Positions 1-8,132 of a stretch of DNA of 21,742 nucleotides are shown piece by piece. The position numbers were made by a program, and so were the translations under genes. The stretch spans positions 1-21,742 of the forward strand of contig JANXXY010000399.1 of NCBI GenBank assembly GCA_025350365.1, given 5' to 3'. This stretch comes from Bacteroidales bacterium. GTDB taxonomy: Bacteria > Bacteroidota > Bacteroidia > Bacteroidales > JAAUTT01. The number at the start of each line of letters is the position of its first letter. The first letter of the stretch is position 1. The notes below the pieces were generated by a model, which did no database searches, was not told where the DNA came from, and saw only the letters and a list, made by a program, of their open reading frames with translations.

Positions 1-480
1 CGATATTTCTTCCTGCACTCCGCCGTCAGAGATGTATGAATAGATTTTATGGTTCATCCAATTGCCAAAACGGGCAGCCAGAAATTTAGCGGCAATAGCA
101 GCGCCTATTCCCATTGCATGCCCCTGACCAAGAGGTCCGGATGTATTTTCAATTCCGCGTGTAATATCTATTTCAGGATGACCTGGTGTGGGGCTTCCCC
201 ATTGACGGAAATTCTTTAATTCTTCGAGACTGTAATTGCCAGTAAGGGTCAATTGGGAATATAGCATTGGAGACATGTGACCCGGATCAAGGAAAAAACG
301 ATCACGAAAAGGCCATGCCATATCCGATGGATCGTAATTTAAAAATTCGGTGTATAAAATATTGATATAATCGGCACCGCCCATGGCACCACCAGGATGA
401 CCACTTTTGGCTTTCTCTACCATAGCCGCCGAAAGGATACGTACATTATCAGCGGCACGATTTACTAAGTTGTTATTCAT
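1..480 (-). CDS. tkt: Transketolase, N-terminal part (runs off the window start)
   Basis: The 160 codons read from the ATG at 480 to the window edge encode the thiamine-diphosphate-binding N-terminal domain of transketolase, which moves two-carbon units between sugar phosphates in the non-oxidative pentose phosphate pathway. Visible family motifs are KSGHPGGAMGGADYINILY near residues 24-42, DPGHMSPMLYSQ near 65-76, and the GPLGQGHAMG stretch near 115-124 that lies by the cofactor. The cofactor-binding GDG motif and the rest of the protein lie outside the window. The start is supported by a family-typical beginning (MNNNLVNRAADNVRILS) and by a Bacteroidota-like promoter just upstream. The gene diverges from ychF. 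The family call is very safe; whether it is full length cannot be seen here. Confidence 0.95.
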   Translation of the reverse strand, partial: MNNNLVNRAADNVRILSAAMVEKAKSGHPGGAMGGADYINILYTEFLNYDPSDMAWPFRDRFFLDPGHMSPMLYSQLTLTGNYSLEELKNFRQWGSPTPGHPEIDITRGIENTSGPLGQGHAMGIGAAIAAKFLAARFGNWMNHKIYSYISDGGVQEEIS

Positions 481-517
481 TATTATAAGTTGTTATAATA
501 TTATTGTTGATTAAAGT

Positions 518-551
518 CATAAAAATACGGTTTCGATTTTAATTGACCAAA
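518..551 (-). promoter_or_regulatory. Probable Bacteroidota-type promoter of tkt
   Basis: On the minus strand TTTG (551-548) is followed by 20 bases and then TATTTTTATG (527-518), close to the Bacteroidota consensus TTTG-N19/21-TAnnTTTG. It ends 38 bases before the tkt ATG. The -7 box is imperfect (TTTA in place of TTTG), so this is a prediction. Confidence 0.4.
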
Positions 552-638
552 TGCAAAAGTGAAGAAAGGCGTAAATAGATAAAAGGTGAGCCGGAACAAG
601 GAATCTCGTTAAGTTGATATTATAATACTTCATTTCTA

Positions 639-670
639 TTTGCAAAACATAGGTGTTTCCTATACCTTTG
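639..670 (+). promoter_or_regulatory. Bacteroidota-type promoter of ychF
   Basis: TTTG at 639-642 is followed by 20 bases and TACCTTTG at 663-670, a full match to the Bacteroidota -33/-7 consensus. The ychF ATG at 704 follows after a 33-base leader. Confidence 0.65.
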
Positions 671-703
671 CGCCTCTGAAATAAATAAGTAAAGGAACTG
701 ATT

Positions 704-1807
704 ATGGGTCTTCAATGTGGAATAGTGGGTTTGCCGAATGTGGGGAAATCCACCCTGTTTAATTGTTTATCAAATGCAAGAGCGCAAGCTGCAAATTTTC
801 CATTTTGTACTATTGAGCCAAACATTGGGGTAATTACAGTACCCGACGAAAGGCTGATAAAACTTGCGGAAATAGACAAGCCGAAAAGTGTAATCCCAAC
901 CACTGTGGAGATTGTAGATATTGCCGGCTTAGTAAAAGGAGCCAGTAAAGGAGAAGGGTTGGGGAATAAATTTTTGGCAAATATCCGCGAAACTGATGCT
1001 ATTATTCACGTTTTACGCTGTTTTGACGATGATAATGTAACTCATGTTGATGGTTCGATTGATCCGGTTCGCGACAAGGAAATTATCGATACTGAACTTC
1101 AGTTAAAGGATCTTGAAACGGTGGAAAACAGATTTGCTAAAACACAAAAACAGGCTGTGGCAGGTGGAGATAAATCGGCTAAACGTTTGCTGGAGATACT
1201 ACTTCAATACAAGGAAGCTCTGATAAAAGGAAAGTCGGCTCGTACAGTGGTGCTTGATAATAAGGACGATCAAAAATTGGCTCATGATTTATTTCTTCTC
1301 ACCGCTAAGCCTATCATGTACGTGTGTAATGTGGATGAAGCAAGCGCTGTAAAAGGAAACAAATATGTTGACATGATTCGCGAAGCTTTGAAAGACGAAA
1401 ATGCAGAGATGCTCGTTGTTACAGCTAAGACTGAATCGGAAATTGCCGAACTCGAAACGTTTGAGGAACGTCAAATGTTTCTTGAAGAGGCCGGATTGCA
1501 TGAATCGGGTGTGGCCCGGTTAATAAAAGCAGCTTATCATCTGTTAAAACTTCAAACATATTTTACCACAGGCGCCGACGAAAGCCGAGCGTGGACATTT
1601 ATTCACGGAACAAAAGCACCCCAGGCCGCAGGTATCATCCATTCCGATTTCGAGAAGGGATTTATCCGTGCCGAGGTAATTAAATATGTCGATTACGTAA
1701 AATACGGTTCGGAGTCAACCTGCAGAGATGCTGGTAAAATATCCATCGAGGGAAAGGAATATGTGGTGCAAGATGGCGACATTATGCATTTTAGGTTTAA
1801 TGTGTAA
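704..1807 (+). CDS. ychF: Redox-regulated ATPase YchF (Obg/OLA1 family)
   Basis: YchF is a universally conserved cytoplasmic P-loop protein of the Obg-like subfamily that binds ATP rather than GTP and associates with ribosomes; it has been linked to oxidative stress responses. The 367-residue length is normal. Visible are the P-loop GLPNVGKST (residues 9-17), the Walker B/G3 motif DIAGLVKGAS (72-81), and NVDE (209-212) in place of the usual NKxD, which is the known signature for ATP preference. A helical insert covers roughly 120-200, and a TGS domain ends the protein (about 280-367). It has its own promoter and stands alone, with tkt divergent upstream and a secreted phosphatase downstream. 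Confidence 0.97.
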   Translation: MGLQCGIVGLPNVGKSTLFNCLSNARAQAANFPFCTIEPNIGVITVPDERLIKLAEIDKPKSVIPTTVEIVDIAGLVKGASKGEGLGNKFLANIRETDAIIHVLRCFDDDNVTHVDGSIDPVRDKEIIDTELQLKDLETVENRFAKTQKQAVAGGDKSAKRLLEILLQYKEALIKGKSARTVVLDNKDDQKLAHDLFLLTAKPIMYVCNVDEASAVKGNKYVDMIREALKDENAEMLVVTAKTESEIAELETFEERQMFLEEAGLHESGVARLIKAAYHLLKLQTYFTTGADESRAWTFIHGTKAPQAAGIIHSDFEKGFIRAEVIKYVDYVKYGSESTCRDAGKISIEGKEYVVQDGDIMHFRFNV

Positions 1808-1920
1808 GATGAAGTGAGAAGTTAGGAGAAGACCAAATGAGGAAGTGAGAAAGTTTGAAATTGACGAATAACTTTTCGATTTTCAAATAACGATCTCTGT
1901 AAAATGAAAATTTTAAAAAA

Positions 1921-3573
1921 ATGAAAAAAACATCGATTATACTATTAATTATTATACTTTCGACTAACATAATTCGTTCGCAGTCGAGTACACGCATACC
2001 TCCGGAAAAACCAAAACTCATTGTAGGAATTATTATCGAACAAATGCGCCACGATTATATTAATCGCTATTGGGACAAATTTGGTGAAGGAGGATTTAAA
2101 CGTCTTCTGAATGAGGGTACCTATTGTAAAAATGCCAATTTCAACTATTTGTTTACTCAAACAGCTGTGGGTCACGCAACCATCGCAACCGGCACAACTC
2201 CTTCATATCATGGCATTGTTTCCGAAGAATGGTACGTTCGGCTAAAAGACAAAGTAATAAACTGTGTTCTCGACGACAAAGAAAAAACCATCGGAGGCTC
2301 ATACGAAGCCGGACGAATGTCACCCCGACAGTTGCTCACTACCACCATTGGCGACGAAATTCGCCTCGCAAGTTTTGGTAAATCGAAAGTGATCGCCATT
2401 TCACTTCAGGGAAAGTCGGCAATATTGTCTGCGGGACAGACTGCAAACGCCGCCTACTGGTTCGATGACGAAAGTGGAAAATGGGTTTCTAGTTCATATT
2501 ACATGAAAGATTTACCCGCATGGGCTACCAGTTTTAATGAGAAGAAATTTGCCGATATTTATATGACACGCAGCTGGGAAACAAAATTTCCTTTGGCGGA
2601 GTACGTCAATCGCTGTCTGCCCGATGACAACAAATATGAAATAGGAATTGAAGGGAAACGAACTTTTCCGTACAACCTGACCCAAATGGGAAGCATCTAT
2701 AAAAATAAAAAGAAATTCAGCTTGTTACGATATACTCCCTTTGGGAATACTTACACTAAAGATTTTGCAATTCAAGCGATTGTGAGCGATAGTTTGGGTA
2801 AGGATGATTATACGGATATGTTAACGGTTTCTTTTTCAGCTACTGAATTTATTGGTCAAAATTTCGGTCCCGAATCCGTAGAGATGATGGATGCATTTAT
2901 TAAATTAGATGAGGATATCGAACATTTTCTCAATTTTCTTGATCAGGAGATTGGCAAACAAAACATTTTAGTTTACCTGACTTCAGACCATGGCGCAGCC
3001 CAGAATCCTGATTATTTGGCAGACAAAGGCATTTCGGTGGGGTATTTTAGCCAGAACGCAGCGCTATCCTTGTTAAAGAGCTATCTAAATGCAGTTTATG
3101 GACGTGGCGACTGGGTGAAAAGCTATTATGCACAGCAACTATTCCTTAACCGCGATTTAATTGAGGATTCGAAGCTTAATCTGGCCGATTTTCAGCAAAA
3201 GGTAGCACAATTTCTCTTGCAATTTACTGGTGTTGCAAATACTGTAACAGCTACAACCTTACAAACCGCCTATTTCCCCGATGGTGTTTACTCGAAAATC
3301 CAAAAAAGCTATAATCAGAAACGTTCAGGTGATGTGTTGATTAACCTTGATCCGGGATGGATTGAAAAAAACGGCACCACTACATCCCACAATTCCTCTT
3401 ATGCTTACGATGCACAAGTGCCTCTTATCTGGTATGGTTGGAAAGTTAAACGTGCCACTATTAACGAAATTGTTGACATGACTGATATTGCACCTACCAT
3501 CAGTTATTTTCTGAATATTTCCAGTCCGAATGCATCGGTAGGGAAACCTATCCTTGGTTTGGTGGGGCAGTAG
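1921..3573 (+). CDS. Secreted PafA-like alkaline phosphatase superfamily protein
   Basis: This 550-residue protein belongs to the alkaline phosphatase superfamily and resembles PafA, the exported phosphatase of Bacteroidota. Residues 1-20 form a signal peptide (two Lys, a run of Ile/Leu, cleavage probably before Gln21), so it acts in the periplasm or on the surface. The likely Thr nucleophile is Thr81 in QTAVGHATI. The DHG metal motif is at 356-358, and a C-terminal His490 precedes SYAYDAQVPLIWYG. Several active-site positions differ from PafA as I recall it: Glu40 for the metal-binding Asp, Glu309 and Gln313 where PafA has Asp and His (DxxxH), and Gln163/Lys165 where PafA has the phosphate-contacting Lys/Arg pair. 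The fold is secure; activity as a phosphomonoesterase is not. It is downstream of ychF with a 113-base gap and is probably transcribed alone. No metal or substrate can be assigned from sequence. Confidence 0.85.
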   Translation: MKKTSIILLIIILSTNIIRSQSSTRIPPEKPKLIVGIIIEQMRHDYINRYWDKFGEGGFKRLLNEGTYCKNANFNYLFTQTAVGHATIATGTTPSYHGIVSEEWYVRLKDKVINCVLDDKEKTIGGSYEAGRMSPRQLLTTTIGDEIRLASFGKSKVIAISLQGKSAILSAGQTANAAYWFDDESGKWVSSSYYMKDLPAWATSFNEKKFADIYMTRSWETKFPLAEYVNRCLPDDNKYEIGIEGKRTFPYNLTQMGSIYKNKKKFSLLRYTPFGNTYTKDFAIQAIVSDSLGKDDYTDMLTVSFSATEFIGQNFGPESVEMMDAFIKLDEDIEHFLNFLDQEIGKQNILVYLTSDHGAAQNPDYLADKGISVGYFSQNAALSLLKSYLNAVYGRGDWVKSYYAQQLFLNRDLIEDSKLNLADFQQKVAQFLLQFTGVANTVTATTLQTAYFPDGVYSKIQKSYNQKRSGDVLINLDPGWIEKNGTTTSHNSSYAYDAQVPLIWYGWKVKRATINEIVDMTDIAPTISYFLNISSPNASVGKPILGLVGQ

Positions 3574-3600
3574 GGGGGAGTCTTTATTTACAGGATTTTC

Positions 3601-4029
3601 TCAATCTGTATTTACCATCCAAATTGAAAAAACGTTGATGTAATTCCAGAATGAGAGTACATATTCTTCCGGAATTTTAAGTCGTAAAAGTGCAGTCCGG
3701 TAACAGTCGAGCCATGTCAATCTTGCTTCATAGGTTATTTTAAAAGGGGCGTGTCTATTTATAAGCATTGGTTTACCGCGGTTCTGATTGAAGTAGGTTG
3801 GTCCGCCACAAATCTGGATAAAAAAGTCTGCCGAATGTTGTTTGATGGCTTCAAAGGCTTCATTATTGGCGGGGAATAGATTTCGTATCGAACTTTCCCG
3901 CATTAAATCATAATGATCACTAACCAGTTTGCGCATTCCTTCTTCCTTAAGCAAATTGAGAATTTCCGGATTTGGCATTTTTACTTCCGGTCGTTCGCCA
4001 ACCTTATAAGTGTTAATTATTAAATCCAT
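3601..4029 (-). CDS. Group II truncated hemoglobin-like globin
   Basis: Small heme protein of the truncated (2-on-2) hemoglobin family; members bind O2, NO or related ligands, often for NO or oxidative stress defence. The start at 4029 gives 142 residues. An in-frame upstream extension to 4122 exists, but it has no family character and the homologous part begins around GERPEVKMPNP. Group II signs are the GGPTYF stretch (75-80), the proximal His93 in INRHAPFKI, and Trp106 in ARLTWLDCY, the position called G8. The gene lies downstream of ricT on the same strand with a gap of about 120 bases, so co-transcription is possible but not clear. The heme ligand and fold assignment is strong; the physiological role is not visible here. 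Confidence 0.88.
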   Translation of the reverse strand: MDLIINTYKVGERPEVKMPNPEILNLLKEEGMRKLVSDHYDLMRESSIRNLFPANNEAFEAIKQHSADFFIQICGGPTYFNQNRGKPMLINRHAPFKITYEARLTWLDCYRTALLRLKIPEEYVLSFWNYINVFSIWMVNTD

Positions 4030-4149
4030 GTTATACCGATATTTTTTTGAATTTTTGGTTAATTGATAAATGGTGATTATGTCGCAAAAATTCTGCCACA
4101 TAAATACTCTTCCTTGCGGCAAATGTTTATTTTCGAAACTTTTTTATCG

Positions 4150-5142
4150 TCATAATTCGTCCACTTTAATGCCTCTTTTATTTTGGTTAATTACTTCCTT
4201 TATTCTATCTAATGCGACTTCAACACCAGATTCTATCTGGCCAACTTTAGCGTACGAGTACCAAACGGATTTTTTTAGGATGTCGATTTTTCCGGGATAT
4301 GCTATTCCTTTTTTAGTTTCGAGTTCTAATAATTCTTTTGGAAAATCAGCTTTTGCTTCCAGATAAGTGTCCAATTCATACATCAGGCAGCATTTAAGTT
4401 TCCCGCACTGGCCTGTATATTTTTCCATTCCGGACGACAATTGCTGGGTTTGTATAGAACTCGATTTTACTGAAGGTAGCTGATTGCGCCAAGTGGAACA
4501 GCATAACTCTTTACCGCATGATCCAATTCCACCAATTTTCGATGCTTCCTGTCTCGCCCCAATCTGCTTCATCTCAATTTTAACTGAAAAATCCACCATC
4601 AATAATTTAAGCAATCCCCTAAAATCAACACGTCCGTCAGAAATGTAATAGAATGTGGCTTTTTTATTGTCTCCCTGAAACTCAACATCGCTTACTTTCA
4701 TATCTAATTTTAAAGTTAGTACCATCTCACGCGATTTAATGAGAGCGTTTTTTTCGAGAGCTTTTGCATTCAGCCATGTCTGAATATCATTTTCAGAGGA
4801 TTTTCTATAAATAATGCCTAATGGAGTATTGTCGGGGTTAGTTACCTTTCTTTTATATTGTTTTTCAGCAATCACGCCTTTCAATGAAACTATCCCAACA
4901 TCATATCCGTTGGGAACCTGAACTGTTACCATATCTTCATAATTTAAAGGCACCCGGTTGACGTTTTTATAAAAACCTTTCCTATTGTCTTTAAACCTTA
5001 CTTCAACCATAGTAGAAGTGTCCCCGATTTCCGGTAAATCTTTTAACCAGTCATACGATGAACTGCTTCCAAAGAAATTTGTAGATAAATTTTCCTGCTT
5101 ACCGGTTTGTATTTTATTGAAACTGCAGTTAGTGCATCCCAT
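4150..5142 (-). CDS. ricT: RicT/YaaT-like PSP1 domain protein
   Basis: Member of the PSP1 C-terminal domain family. In Bacillus, RicT (YaaT) joins RicA and RicF in an iron-sulfur complex that assists RNase Y-dependent mRNA maturation and affects phosphorelay signalling; in Bacteroidota the role is less well known. The 330 residues include an N-terminal MGCTNCSF, a PSP1 core ending near residue 200, and the family's cysteine clusters CGKELCCSTW (209-218) and CGKLKCCLMYE (246-256), which are candidate Fe-S ligands (Cys209, 214, 215, 246, 251, 252). In many Bacteroidota the next gene is the gliding lipoprotein gldH; here it is a globin instead, so that synteny is absent. No clear promoter was recognised upstream. 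Family call is firm, function inferred by homology. Confidence 0.9.
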   Translation of the reverse strand: MGCTNCSFNKIQTGKQENLSTNFFGSSSSYDWLKDLPEIGDTSTMVEVRFKDNRKGFYKNVNRVPLNYEDMVTVQVPNGYDVGIVSLKGVIAEKQYKRKVTNPDNTPLGIIYRKSSENDIQTWLNAKALEKNALIKSREMVLTLKLDMKVSDVEFQGDNKKATFYYISDGRVDFRGLLKLLMVDFSVKIEMKQIGARQEASKIGGIGSCGKELCCSTWRNQLPSVKSSSIQTQQLSSGMEKYTGQCGKLKCCLMYELDTYLEAKADFPKELLELETKKGIAYPGKIDILKKSVWYSYAKVGQIESGVEVALDRIKEVINQNKRGIKVDEL

Positions 5143-5507
5143 AATATTAGTTATTTTAAATATTTATAATGAATATGCAGATTGTCGGCATTTTGCCTTA
5201 CCGCATGGTAAACTACTAACAAATCGATTTCGGTATTGTTTTATTTCTTATTGATGACAGATTTTTAAGATTATTTATACGAATAAAGAGTTGATTTTAG
5301 AAAACCGAAAAGCTGGAAATCGCTGCGCCGAATGATACCCCCGCTGGTGCGGATTTGCAATTCGTGCCCTCTGCTCAGCGTAATGCTCGAAGCTTTTGAT
5401 GCTTAAGGCAATATTAATTATTCAATAGCGATATATTATTATGATACCTTACGCTAAAAACAACACAATAGATAGCTGACTGTTTCATAATAAATAAAAA
5501 AAGAAAA
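5143..5507. other. Gene-free intergenic region with a GC-rich patch
   Basis: This 365-base gap separates the divergent ricT and the AlkD-like gene. Most of it is very AT-rich. Positions about 5310-5400 form a contrasting GC-rich island with a short imperfect palindrome around GCGGATTTGCAATTCGTGC (5352-5370). I found no convincing ORF, tRNA or consensus promoter. The island has the look of a decayed repeat or transposon remnant, but I cannot identify it. Confidence 0.4.
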
Positions 5508-6214
5508 ATGACAGCAAAAGAAATTCTCATAGAACTTGAAAAAAACGGAGATGTGCAGACAAAGAATACGCTCTTAAAACACGGTGCAAGAGAACCTTTT
5601 TTTGGGGTGAAAGTGGCACATTTGAAAAATATACTCAAAAAGGTAAAAAAAATCACCAATTATCTTTAGAGCTTTATAACACCGGAAATTCTGACGCAAT
5701 GTATCTCGCTGGACTAATGGCAGATGAAAATAAAATAACAGAATCGCAATTAGACGACTGGGTTGACAAGGCATATTGGTATTATTTGAGTGAGTTCGCA
5801 GTTCCTTGGGTTGCAGCGGAAACGGATTTTGGTTTTCAACTAGGACTAAAGTGGATTCAATCTGATAAAGAAAGAATTGCTTCAGCAGGATGGGTTACTC
5901 TGGCTTATTATGCAGGTGTAAATAAGGATGAAGATTTGAATATTAATACATATAGTCAATTGCTTGACAAGGTTGAAAATGAAATTCATAATTCACAAAA
6001 CAGAGTGCGTTTTACTATGAATGGATTTGTTATAGCGATTGGTACTTATATTAAAGATTTAACTGAAAAGTCAAACACAGTTGCATCCAAAATCGGAAAA
6101 ATAATGATTGATATGAATGGAACCGCCTGTAAAGTCCCTTTAGCATCAGAATATATTAATAAAGCCATTGAAAAGGGGCAAATTGGTAAAAAACGTAAAA
6201 AAGCCAGATGCTAA
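5508..6214 (+). pseudogene. AlkD-like DNA alkylation repair gene with a -1 frameshift
   Basis: The reading frame from ATG 5508 encodes MTAKEILIELEKNGD, then a family-typical REPFFGVKVAHLKNILKKVKK, and stops at 5667-5669. The homologous sequence continues in the next frame (LSLELYNTGNSDAMYLAG...) to the TAA at 6212-6214. The break is in a run of eight A at 5644-5651; nine A would restore one frame of exactly 235 residues, the family's usual size. The family (AlkD-like HEAT-repeat glycosylases, DNA alkylation repair) removes alkylated bases from DNA; the C-terminal half keeps WVAAETDFGFQLGLKWI, RVRFTMNGFVIAIGTY and a basic GKKRKKARC tail. The rest of the protein is undamaged, so this is a recent mutation, a homopolymer sequencing error or slippage-based expression. 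The open frame from 5699 alone would lack the first quarter of the protein. Confidence 0.85.
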
Positions 6215-6306
6215 GAAATAGAAACATCAATACACTTGGTTTTAGGCTATTCTAAGACTTCTCACCATTGCCTGGGCTTTTGCGTGTGTCATGCGATGGA
6301 AGGTTT

Positions 6307-7035
6307 TTAGGAAAATACCGTCATCGATTGCCAATTATCTGCTTTAATTAATTCGTTGCCTCTATACTTTTGAAAGAGCTGGGCTACGGCAAGCACATCC
6401 TTTTCGCAGTAACGGACAATTCGCTCGAGGTTTTTCTCCTGATAATAAACTTCGGCTACCTGACTGCCATCAATATCGTCCTTGGGTGAGGCGATTCCAA
6501 AAACCTTGGTTAGCAATGCCAGTGAGGTATAACTTTTATAATCGCCAAACTTCCAAAGTTCCAGAGTGTCGATGAAACCCACTTCCCAGGGCTTTTTCCC
6601 CGCAATGTCAAGCACCCTAGGAAGTGGAATTCCGTTTATTAACATGCGTCGCGAAATGTATGGGAAATCGAATTCTTTGCCATTGTGAGCGGCCACCTGG
6701 ATATTCTTTTTAGCCGAAAACAATTTCAACATTCCGGCAAACTCCTGTAATAGTATTTTTTCATCGTGTCCGAAAAACGATTTGGTGCGGAAATGATCCT
6801 CTCCTGAATTGTTATGAAGATATCCGGTAGAAATGCAGATAATTTTGCCAAACTCAGCATATATCCCTGCCCGGGCATATATGTCTGAAGCGGTTTCATC
6901 AGGCTTGCGCATATTGGTCGATTTTTTGTCCCATAAATGTTGGAAACCCTCATCGAGATCGTCAAATGAAGACTGTTGGGGAACGGTTTCTATATCAAGA
7001 AACAAAATTTCATCCGCAAGTAAATTTTCGAGCAT
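6307..7035 (-). CDS. Predicted 3'-5' exonuclease, PolB-like DEDDy family
   Basis: A stand-alone exonuclease domain related to the proofreading domain of family B DNA polymerases (DNA_pol_B_exo2 type), 242 residues. Exo I is FLDIETVP (Asp14, Glu16), Exo II is HNGKEFDFPYI (Asp123), and Exo III is YCEKDV (Tyr209, Asp213), giving a complete DEDDy catalytic set for two-metal hydrolysis of DNA or RNA 3' ends. I chose ATG 7035 because family members begin close to the LFLDIETVP motif; a TTG at 7092 directly next to the udk stop would add 19 residues without family similarity. It lies immediately downstream of uridine kinase on the same strand and is likely co-transcribed. The biological substrate is not known for this group. 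Confidence 0.87.
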   Translation of the reverse strand: MLENLLADEILFLDIETVPQQSSFDDLDEGFQHLWDKKSTNMRKPDETASDIYARAGIYAEFGKIICISTGYLHNNSGEDHFRTKSFFGHDEKILLQEFAGMLKLFSAKKNIQVAAHNGKEFDFPYISRRMLINGIPLPRVLDIAGKKPWEVGFIDTLELWKFGDYKSYTSLALLTKVFGIASPKDDIDGSQVAEVYYQEKNLERIVRYCEKDVLAVAQLFQKYRGNELIKADNWQSMTVFS

Positions 7036-7088
7036 GTTTAGATAGTTTCGTTGGTGTTTTAATTCAAAAAAAATTAATTCAAAAATAT

Positions 7089-7718
7089 TCAATGTGTCTC
7101 ATGTTTATGCTCAAGGCATTGCTGCATTATCTTCTCTAATGCATGCACCATCTGATCTATATTCTCCGAATCTCCGTTTAGCAATTCGTCGGCAATATTT
7201 TTGAAGGGTTCCACAAAAATATCATGCATTGGTTTCACTGTTTCATAGAACCGTTTTTCGACCACTTTTTTAGTTCGGCTTCGCTCTGTGGTATCACGGG
7301 CAATGATGCGCTGCAAACGGTTATGTTCCGATACACTAAGAAATATTTTCACATTCAATAAATTTCTTAGTTCCAGGTCACTCAGAGCTAGAATTCCGTC
7401 AACCAAAAGAATTTTAGCCGGAAAAACTTTCAGCGTTTCTTTACTCCTGCAGCATGTGAGATATGAATAAATGGGGCGATCAACAGCTATTTCCAATTTT
7501 AATTGCCGGATATGACTGCACAACAATCGAAAATCGATGGCATCGGGATGATCAAAATTGTTAGATTTTTTTTGTTGAGTGGTAAGATGCGAATGGTCCT
7601 TGTAATAAGCATCCATCGGGATATGACAAATGACATCAGGAGAAAATTTTGATTTAATCCGCTCAATCAATGTCGATTTTCCTGATCCGCTTCCTCCGGC
7701 TATTCCTAAAGTAAACAT
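7089..7718 (-). CDS. udk: Uridine kinase
   Basis: Phosphorylates uridine and cytidine to UMP/CMP in the cytoplasm (pyrimidine salvage). The 209 residues match the family length. The Walker A loop is GGSGSGKST (8-16), followed by the DAYYKD substrate loop, NFDHPDAIDF, and the VDGILAL strand where most members have EGILAL. A lid-like stretch RDTTERSRTKKVVEKRFYE follows. The usual order of motifs is kept, so the enzyme is probably active. Phosphoribulokinase-like relatives share the fold, but length and motifs favour uridine kinase. The exonuclease gene follows directly. No consensus promoter was seen in the AT-rich upstream region, which contains a repeat element. Confidence 0.9.
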   Translation of the reverse strand: MFTLGIAGGSGSGKSTLIERIKSKFSPDVICHIPMDAYYKDHSHLTTQQKKSNNFDHPDAIDFRLLCSHIRQLKLEIAVDRPIYSYLTCCRSKETLKVFPAKILLVDGILALSDLELRNLLNVKIFLSVSEHNRLQRIIARDTTERSRTKKVVEKRFYETVKPMHDIFVEPFKNIADELLNGDSENIDQMVHALEKIMQQCLEHKHETH

Positions 7719-8102
7719 AAAAGTGTGTAGTAATTTAGTAGTTAATCGCGTGTATAAGGTTTAAAACTTTGGTAAATTTTTAAGCAATATTCTAAAAATG
7801 ATATACTTAGATATATATTAAAATATTTCTTTATTTTTATGTATTTAATACTTCGGTATATTTTTTTAAGGTATTGATAATGAGTTCAAATTCAAAAATT
7901 GAAATTAATCGTAAGTAGTTATTAGTCAATTATTTTCAAATTATCTTATTTTCAAATTTTCAAATTTAACGAAAGTGTTGTGTATTTCAAAGTATTATAT
8001 TTTATAAAAATGCAGAAGTTGAAAAATTACCGATATTAAGGTTTACACCAGCGAAAAATAGTAAATCCATTTGCTTTTTCCAACAAATTCGGCTAAAATT
8101 GA
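7719..8102. other. AT-rich intergenic region between udk and manA, largely repeat
   Basis: A very AT-rich stretch without a credible ORF between the divergent udk and manA. Most of it (7769-8033) is a repeat element that recurs in inverted orientation at 16105-16226; the remainder before 8103 is leader of manA. Confidence 0.6.
7769..8033 (-). repeat. MITE-like repeat, copy A (with internal insertion)
   Basis: The ends (TTGGTAAATTTT at 7769-7780 and GAAAAATTACCGA at 8021-8033) are near inverted repeats. Read on the minus strand, 8033-7980 matches 16105-16158 and 7851-7769 matches 16143-16226, at about 80-90% by eye. Between them, about 7852-7973 is extra sequence, itself bounded by TTCGGTATATTT and AAATTTAACGAA, which look like degenerate forms of the same terminal repeat, and about the size of copy B. 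A nested insertion is the simplest reading. No coding capacity. Confidence 0.6.
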
Positions 8103-8110
8103 TACTTTTG
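8103..8110 (+). promoter_or_regulatory. -7 promoter box of manA
   Basis: TACTTTTG matches the Bacteroidota -7 consensus TAnnTTTG, 22 bases before the manA ATG. A TTTG at 8070-8073 is too far upstream (29-base spacer) for a canonical -33 box, so only the -7 part is well supported. Confidence 0.5.
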
Positions 8111-8132
8111 CAGAATACAAAAAGTTTTAAAA

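Noticed and set aside
4030..4122. Upstream extension of the globin to 4122
   Set aside because: The additional 31 residues have no globin character and the ATG at 4029 gives the family's usual length.
4070..4366. Plus-strand ORF across the ricT 3' end
   Set aside because: It is an antisense shadow of ricT, without motifs or a promoter.
5699..6214. A separate short gene starting at ATG 5699
   Set aside because: Its product is the last three quarters of the AlkD-like protein, and the missing part is encoded directly upstream in another frame; one base restores the fusion.
7036..7092. N-terminal extension of the exonuclease from a TTG at 7092
   Set aside because: The added 19 residues lack family similarity and an ATG at 7035 sits at the normal distance from the LFLDIETVP motif.
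8070..8073. -33 box for manA (TTTG)
   Set aside because: The spacer to the -7 box is 29 bases, well beyond the usual 19-21.
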